NCBI GenBank assembly: GCA_964384675.1
Contig: CAYLNK010000274.1
Span: 1-9,380 of the forward strand
Direction: 5' to 3'
From: CAYLNK01 sp964384675
Lineage (GTDB): Bacteria; Acidobacteriota; Thermoanaerobaculia; UBA5066
Length of the DNA stretch: 9,380 nt
Part shown: positions 5,697-9,380 of the stretch, one piece after another
How positions within the stretch are numbered: position 1 is the first letter of the stretch
Layout: each line of letters opens with the position of its first letter
Made by a program: the position numbers and the translations under genes
The notes under the pieces: generated by a model
What the model was told of the DNA's origin: nothing
The model's input: the letters and a program-made list of their open reading frames with translations, nothing else
Database searches by the model: none

Positions 5697-6521
5697 GTGG
5701 CCGAGCGGCTCCTCCGCATCGGTCCGGTCCGGTCGCGCCACCTCGAGAACGCGCGTGAGGTGATCGTCTGCCTCCCGCCCGGCTACGACGAGGCACCGGA
5801 GCGCCGGTACCCGGTCCTGTACCTGCAGGACGGTCAGAACCTGTTCGACCCGGCCACCTCGTACGTCCCGGGCAAGCCGTGGCGCCTGGGGGAGGCGGCC
5901 GAGGAGAGGATCGCGGAACGGACCGTCGAGCCGCTCGTGCTCGTCGGCGTCTTCAACACCGGAGTGTCGCGCGTCGACGAGTACACGCCGACGCGGAGCG
6001 AGAAGTCGCAGGCCGGCGGCAAGGCCGACCTGTACGGGCGTTTCCTGGTGGAGGAGCTGAAGCCCCACATCGACGCGCGCCTCCGCACCCGCCCCGGGCG
6101 CGAGACGACCGGCCTCGCGGGATCGTCGCTGGGCGGCCTCCTCACACTGCACCTCGGTCTGCGCTACCCGGACGTCTTCTCGCGCCTCGGTGTGATGTCT
6201 CCCTCCGTCTGGTGGGACCGCGAGGTGATCCTCCACACGGTGCGCGCGCTCGAGCGGAAGCCGTCCCTTCGGATCTGGCTCGACATCGGGACGGCCGAAG
6301 GGGACCGCACCGTCGCCGGCGCGCGGAAGCTCCGCCAGGCCCTGGTCGAGAAGGGATGGCGCCCCGGTGGCGACCTCCACTACCTCGAGGCCGACGGTGC
6401 CGTGCACGACGAGGCGGCCTGGGGCGCCCGGGCCGGAGACATGCTGGCCGCGCTCTATCCCCGGAAACGGGGCCTCCTCCGGCGGGTCCTCGAGGCCATG
6501 GGGATGACGGAGGCGGAATGA
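5697..6521 (+). CDS. Putative esterase, alpha/beta hydrolase (esterase D/enterochelin esterase-like)
   Basis: The 274-residue product matches the PF00756-type putative esterase family. It has an early REVIVCLPPGYDE strand, the hallmark RYPVLYLQDGQNLFD (37-51), and a nucleophile elbow GSSLGG (142-147) with Ser144 as nucleophile. SPSVWWDRE lies near 168-176, an acidic residue is likely in LDIGTAEGD (Glu201 or Asp203), and a C-terminal His237 (AVHDEAAW) completes the triad. No signal peptide is seen with the GTG 5697 start, so a cytoplasmic location is likely. The start is uncertain because no Shine-Dalgarno sequence precedes GTG 5697; an in-frame CTG at 5658 would add 13 Pro/Ala-rich residues. 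No promoter is apparent, so it is probably cotranscribed with the cyclophilin. Substrate unknown: such enzymes hydrolyse a range of esters, including siderophore and acyl esters. Confidence 0.87.
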   Translation: MAERLLRIGPVRSRHLENAREVIVCLPPGYDEAPERRYPVLYLQDGQNLFDPATSYVPGKPWRLGEAAEERIAERTVEPLVLVGVFNTGVSRVDEYTPTRSEKSQAGGKADLYGRFLVEELKPHIDARLRTRPGRETTGLAGSSLGGLLTLHLGLRYPDVFSRLGVMSPSVWWDREVILHTVRALERKPSLRIWLDIGTAEGDRTVAGARKLRQALVEKGWRPGGDLHYLEADGAVHDEAAWGARAGDMLAALYPRKRGLLRRVLEAMGMTEAE

Positions 6522-6528
6522 GCCCCTT

Positions 6529-6548
6529 CGCGCGGCAACGCCCGCGTG
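6529..6548. terminator. Weak hairpin in the convergent esterase/response-regulator gap
   Basis: CGCGCGG (6529-6535) can pair with CCGCGTG (6542-6548) through six Watson-Crick pairs and one G-T wobble, with a 6-nt loop. It lies wholly between the two stop codons, unlike the other two convergent junctions. There is no U-tract. It may be chance in such GC-rich DNA. Confidence 0.3.
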
Positions 6549-6554
6549 TGACGG

Positions 6555-6968
6555 CTACTTGCGGACGATGCTGTCCAGGATCATCAGGAAGGCGTCCTGC
6601 TGCTGCGGCTCGGTCTTGTTGATCACCGCCAGGCAGGACGTGGCCGGGAAGAGCCGGTGCAGCTCGTCCGCGTCGTGCCCGGAGAGGATCACGACCCGGC
6701 GTGCCGTCACGCCCCTCGCGGTCGCGACCGCGAGGACCTTGCGGCCATCCAGCACGGGCATCTCGAGGTCGACGAGGAGGAGGTCGACGTCGGGGCCGAG
6801 GGCCGGGATCGCCTTCAGCGGATCCTGGTACGCCTCGAACGTCACCTTCTCGCCGTAGCGCTCGGCCAGCGTTCGCCTCCACGCCTCCGCGTAGGGAGAC
6901 GAGTCGTCCACCAGGACGATCCGTTTGGGCTTCGGGGCCGGCGGCGAGGCGCACGACGACGAGCTCAT
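6555..6968 (-). CDS. Stand-alone response regulator receiver (CheY-like)
   Basis: The 137-residue product is a single receiver domain. The acidic pair Asp21-Asp22 (RIVLVDDS) and phosphoacceptor Asp67 (LLLVDLEMPVLDG) are intact. Ser96 (VVILSGHD) fills the Thr/Ser position, and Lys118 (AVINKTEP) is the conserved switch Lys. No output domain follows, so it would act by contacting a partner, as CheY or Spo0F types do. Two starts are possible. ATG 6968 has GGAG at 6978-6975, 6 nt away, and is chosen. ATG 6986 adds six residues and follows a -10-like TAAACT by 5 nt. Positioned 8 or 26 bp after pyrC on the same strand, it may be read through from the pyr operon. No histidine kinase is in the window and a link to pyrimidine metabolism is not evident. 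Confidence 0.88.
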   Translation of the reverse strand: MSSSSCASPPAPKPKRIVLVDDSSPYAEAWRRTLAERYGEKVTFEAYQDPLKAIPALGPDVDLLLVDLEMPVLDGRKVLAVATARGVTARRVVILSGHDADELHRLFPATSCLAVINKTEPQQQDAFLMILDSIVRK

Positions 6969-6974
6969 GGTGGG

Positions 6975-6978
6975 CTCC
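6975..6978 (-). promoter_or_regulatory. Shine-Dalgarno sequence for the response regulator start at 6968
   Basis: On the minus strand GTGGAG ends at 6975 and leaves a 6-nt spacer before ATG 6968-6966. This is a good initiation site and decides the start against ATG 6986. Confidence 0.55.
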
Positions 6979-6991
6979 ACTCCCATCCGGC

Positions 6992-6997
6992 AGTTTA
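6992..6997 (-). promoter_or_regulatory. -10-like TAAACT overlapping the pyrC stop codon
   Basis: On the minus strand TAAACT (6997-6992) begins with the TAA stop of pyrC and lies 5 nt before ATG 6986. It has the same geometry as the -10-like elements at 1025, 1067 and 5023. No matching -35 is seen. It could give the response regulator its own transcript, but the evidence is thin. Confidence 0.3.
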
Positions 6998-8323
6998 CGA
7001 GCGAGCCGGCTCGACCAGCTCGGGACGCCCGGAGGGGCCGCGGCGGAACACCTCGCGGCCGTTCACCACGGTCCGTTCGACCCGCCCCCGCAGCGTCCGG
7101 CCCACCCACGGCGAGTTCGCGGAGCGGGAAAGGAACCCGTCCGCGGTGACGCCCGTCGAGCGCGCCGTCGAGAAGAGGACGACGTCGGCGGGCGACCCCT
7201 CGCGGAGCGTCCCGTACGGGAGACCGAACAGGCGTGCCGGGGACGTGGAGAGAGCCTCGACGAGACGCGTGAGCGAGAGGATCCCGGGCGCGACGAGCGC
7301 GTCGACCAGCACGGCCAGCGCCGTCTCGAGCCCGGTGACGCCGAACGGCGCGTCCGCGAACTCGAGCGCCTTCTCGTCGGCGTGGTGAGGCGCGTGGTCG
7401 GTGGCGACGCAGTCGATCGTGCCGTCCGCGAGCGCGTTCACGAGCGCCTGGCGGTCGGCCTCGGCCCGGAGCGGCGGGTTCATCTTGAAGCGCGTGTCGT
7501 AGCCGGAGCGGGCAACGTCCTCGTCGGTCAGCGTCAGGTGGTGCGGCGTGACCTCGGACGAGACGTTGACGCCGGCCGCCCGCGCGGCCACGAGGTGGCG
7601 GAGGCTCTCCCGCGTCGAGACGTGCGCCACGTGGAGCCGTGCCTTCGTGAGCGCCGCGAGCTCGACGTCGCGTGCCACCATCGACGACTCCCCCACGTTG
7701 GGCCAGCCGGCGAGCCCCAGCCGGGTCGAGGCCCAGCCCTCGTTCATCACACCGTCGCCCACGAGCGTCGGGTCCTCCTCGTGGACCACCAGCGGGAGAC
7801 CGAGCATCGAGGCGTACTCGAGCGCGCGCCGCATCAGGTTGCCGTGCGCGATGGGCTTTCCGTCGTCCGACACCGCCACCACGCCCTCGGCCTTCATGAG
7901 ACCGATCTCGGCGAGCTCCTGGCCCTTCAGCCCCTTCGACACGGCGCCGATCGGGAAGACGCGCGCGCGCGCGGTCTCCCGGATCCGCCGTACGACGAAG
8001 GCCGCCGCCGGCGCGTCGTCGATGACCGGATTCGTGTTGGCCATGGCGCAGACGGTGGTGAACCCTCCGGCGGCGGCCGCGGCGGTCCCGGTCGCGATCG
8101 TCTCCTTGTGCTCGAAGCCGGGCTCGCGGAGGTGGACGTGCAGGTCGACGAAGCCGGGCGCCACCACGAGGCCCTCGGCCGCGATCACCTCCGCTCCGCG
8201 TGGAGGGACGATCCGCTCTCCCACGCGCGCCACGACGCCGTCGGAGAGGAGGACGTCCATCAGGCCGTCGATCCCCTGCGACGGGTCGACGAGGCGGCCG
8301 CCGCTGATCAGGACCTCACTCAT
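6995..8323 (-). CDS. pyrC: Dihydroorotase, class I (PyrC)
   Basis: Dihydroorotase reversibly cyclises N-carbamoyl-aspartate to dihydroorotate, step 3 of UMP synthesis. The 442-residue product is a full-length amidohydrolase. It carries the metal motif DLHVHLREPG (His62, His64), SDDGKP with Asp153-Asp154, VVHEED (His181), HVAHVST (His231/His234) and the catalytic TDHAPHH (Asp309). MANTNP (94-99) and the PHH/FKMNPPLR block (260-286) also fit class I enzymes. The Asp at 153/154 falls where Aquifex aeolicus DHOase has Asp153 in place of the carboxylated Lys of class II enzymes. ATG 8323 overlaps the pyrB stop by 8 bp, implying translational coupling, with GGAG (8336-8333) 9 nt upstream. The DHOases of this class often work in a complex with aspartate transcarbamoylase, which fits the overlap. 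Confidence 0.95.
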   Translation of the reverse strand: MSEVLISGGRLVDPSQGIDGLMDVLLSDGVVARVGERIVPPRGAEVIAAEGLVVAPGFVDLHVHLREPGFEHKETIATGTAAAAAGGFTTVCAMANTNPVIDDAPAAAFVVRRIRETARARVFPIGAVSKGLKGQELAEIGLMKAEGVVAVSDDGKPIAHGNLMRRALEYASMLGLPLVVHEEDPTLVGDGVMNEGWASTRLGLAGWPNVGESSMVARDVELAALTKARLHVAHVSTRESLRHLVAARAAGVNVSSEVTPHHLTLTDEDVARSGYDTRFKMNPPLRAEADRQALVNALADGTIDCVATDHAPHHADEKALEFADAPFGVTGLETALAVLVDALVAPGILSLTRLVEALSTSPARLFGLPYGTLREGSPADVVLFSTARSTGVTADGFLSRSANSPWVGRTLRGRVERTVVNGREVFRRGPSGRPELVEPARS

Positions 8324-9287
8324 CTCCGCTCGCTCCGATCAGCAGGTACAGGACCGCCATCCGCACCGCGACGCCGTTCTCCACCTGGTCGAGGATCACC
8401 GAGTCGGGCCCGTCGGCCACGGCCGAGTCGATCTCCACGCCCCGGTTCATCGGACCCGGGTGCATGACGATGGCGTCCCGTTTCGCGAGCCGCCGCCGCT
8501 CCGGGGTCAGGCCGAACAGCTCGTAGTACTCGCGGTCCGACGGGAAGCCGAGCCCGCCGCCCCGCTCCTTCTGGACGCGCAGCATCATCACCACGTCCGC
8601 CCCTTCGATCCCCTCCTCGATCCGCGTGACGACGCGGGCGCCCGTCCGCTCGATCTCGGAGGGAAGCAGCGTCCGCGGCCCGGCGAGGGTGACGTGCGCC
8701 CCCATCTTCGCGAGGAGCGAGACGTTCGAGCGGGCGACGCGGCTGTGCATCACGTCGCCGCAGATGGCGACCCGCACTCCTTCGAGCCTCCCCTTCGCGC
8801 GCCGGATGGTGAGCGCGTCGAGGAGAGCCTGGGTGGGGTGCGCGTGAGTGCCGTCGCCGGCGTTCACGATGGCGCAGGGCAGGGCCTTCGCGAGAAGGTG
8901 CGGCGCCCCCGAGCGGTGGTGCCGGATCACGATGGCGTCCGGCGCCATCGCCATCAGGTTCCGCGCCGTATCGAGCAGCGTCTCGCCCTTCGAGACGGAC
9001 GACCCCGCCTGCGAGAACGCGATGGAGTCGGCCGAGAGGCGGCGCTCGGCGATCTCGAAGGAGAAGCGCGTGCGCGTGGAGGCCTCGAAGAAGAGATTCG
9101 CGACCAGCTTGCCGCGCAGCGTCGGGACCTTCTTGATGGCGCGCGCGTTGATCTCGCGCATCGACTCCGCCGTGTCGAGCACCAGACGGATGTCGGCCGG
9201 GCTCAGCGATTCGATGTCGACGAGGTCCTTGCCCGAAAAAACGTGTGGAGCGGCGGTTCCAGGAGAGCTGTCGGCTCGCTTCGTCAC
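8316..9287 (-). CDS. pyrB: Aspartate carbamoyltransferase catalytic subunit (PyrB)
   Basis: This cytoplasmic enzyme condenses carbamoyl phosphate with aspartate to form N-carbamoyl-aspartate, step 2 of UMP synthesis. The 323-residue length is normal. The carbamoyl-phosphate loop STRTR is at 70-74, followed by the second loop SSVSKGET (96-103, Lys100). DGTHAHPTQALLD (145-157), GDVMHSRVARSN (177-188) and MHPGPMNRGVEID (275-287) are all canonical. GTG 9287 is the only plausible start: an in-frame TGA, the stop of the preceding gene, lies just upstream at 9299-9297 and no ATG occurs before the conserved SGKDL segment (18-22). The first 15 residues are a variable, polar extension. A U6 run in the mRNA occurs at codons 16-18. 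No pyrI-type regulatory subunit gene is visible next to it. Confidence 0.95.
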   Translation of the reverse strand: MTKRADSSPGTAAPHVFSGKDLVDIESLSPADIRLVLDTAESMREINARAIKKVPTLRGKLVANLFFEASTRTRFSFEIAERRLSADSIAFSQAGSSVSKGETLLDTARNLMAMAPDAIVIRHHRSGAPHLLAKALPCAIVNAGDGTHAHPTQALLDALTIRRAKGRLEGVRVAICGDVMHSRVARSNVSLLAKMGAHVTLAGPRTLLPSEIERTGARVVTRIEEGIEGADVVMMLRVQKERGGGLGFPSDREYYELFGLTPERRRLAKRDAIVMHPGPMNRGVEIDSAVADGPDSVILDQVENGVAVRMAVLYLLIGASGDE

Positions 9288-9296
9288 GCCCGCTGG

Positions 9297-9380
9297 TCAG
9301 CGCTTCCGGGCGGTCTTGGAGGTCTTGGAGGTCTTCGTGGTCTTCGACGCGGCCCGCGGCGAGGCGGCTCCGGCCGCGGC
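9297..9380 (-). CDS. C-terminal end of unknown gene with Lys/Thr/Ser-rich tail (partial)
   Basis: On the minus strand an open frame enters from the right edge and stops at TGA 9299-9297. The 27 visible residues are an Ala-rich start followed by KTTKTSKTSKTARKR. The basic, low-complexity tail resembles those of histone H1-like proteins, HU-type proteins with extensions, or bacterial topoisomerase I C-termini; nothing here decides between them. That it is coding is supported by in-frame codon-periodic repeats and by placement only 9 bp before the pyrB GTG, implying that it shares a transcript with pyrB. pyrR and carA, common pyrB neighbours, do not typically end this way. Confidence 0.6.
   Translation of the reverse strand, partial: AAAGAASPRAASKTTKTSKTSKTARKR
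9312..9347 (-). repeat. Four tandem 9-bp units encoding Lys/Thr/Ser triplets
   Basis: On the plus strand GGTCTTGGA occurs twice in tandem (9312-9320, 9321-9329), followed by GGTCTTCGT and GGTCTTCGA (9330-9347). The 9-bp period keeps the reading frame of the partial gene and yields the alternating Lys-Thr/Ser tail. This looks like repeat-driven growth of a disordered tail. Confidence 0.75.

Noticed and set aside
6701..8467. Long open frame (588 codons) on the plus strand opposite pyrC
   Set aside because: Its composition is Arg/Gly/Glu-rich with no motif, and the opposite strand carries an unmistakable full-length dihydroorotase.
9242..9300. Transcription attenuator ahead of the pyrB U6 run
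   Set aside because: Only weak 4-bp stems with long loops, or stems needing wobble pairs, could be drawn before the run, and it lies within the pyrB coding region.
9312..9347. CRISPR-like or other non-coding repeat array
   Set aside because: The units are 9 bp with no spacers, keep the reading frame and encode a simple basic tail.

Overview
The window is a gene-dense, very GC-rich bacterial chromosome segment. Ten protein-coding genes are visible, two of them cut by the window ends, and there is almost no free intergenic space. No rRNA, tRNA, CRISPR array, insertion sequence or phage gene is visible. The mix of a double-propeller/Y_Y_Y/GGDEF membrane sensor, a TPR plus cyclic-nucleotide-binding protein, a SCO lipoprotein and an overlapping pyrB-pyrC pair would suit an Acidobacteriota-like or deltaproteobacteria-like soil or sediment lineage. 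That placement is inference from gene content and composition only.

Layout. 1-426 (+): C-terminal end of an NDP-forming acyl-CoA synthetase-like protein. 436-1017 (-): SCO1/SenC lipoprotein. 1080-2015 (+): TPR-like/cNMP-binding protein. 2030-5017 (-): 995-residue sensor with 14 propeller blades, a Y_Y_Y domain, one membrane segment and a degenerate GGDEF domain. 5056-5649 (+): exported cyclophilin, followed by an esterase at 5697-6521 (+). 6555-9380 (-): a run read right to left, consisting of a gene with a Lys/Thr/Ser tail (only its end seen), pyrB (GTG start 9 bp later), pyrC (8-bp overlap with pyrB) and a stand-alone response regulator 8 or 26 bp after pyrC depending on the start. The pyrB-pyrC pair carries out steps 2 and 3 of UMP synthesis.

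Strand changes five times and every junction is compact. Convergent gaps are 9, 14 and 33 bp, and divergent gaps are 62 and 38 bp. At the first two convergent junctions a perfect inverted repeat contains both facing stop codons, so one hairpin could end both transcripts. At the two divergent junctions all four genes have a -10-like hexamer 5-7 nt before their ATG and no clear Shine-Dalgarno sequence, which suggests leaderless mRNAs.

The items most worth a second look are the GGDEF domain that has lost its catalytic signature but kept the c-di-GMP inhibitory-site motif, the leaderless promoter pattern, the stop-codon palindromes, and a cyclophilin gene with a strong internal ribosome-binding site placed to make a second, signal-less protein. 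I saw no complete, clearly new multi-gene system.
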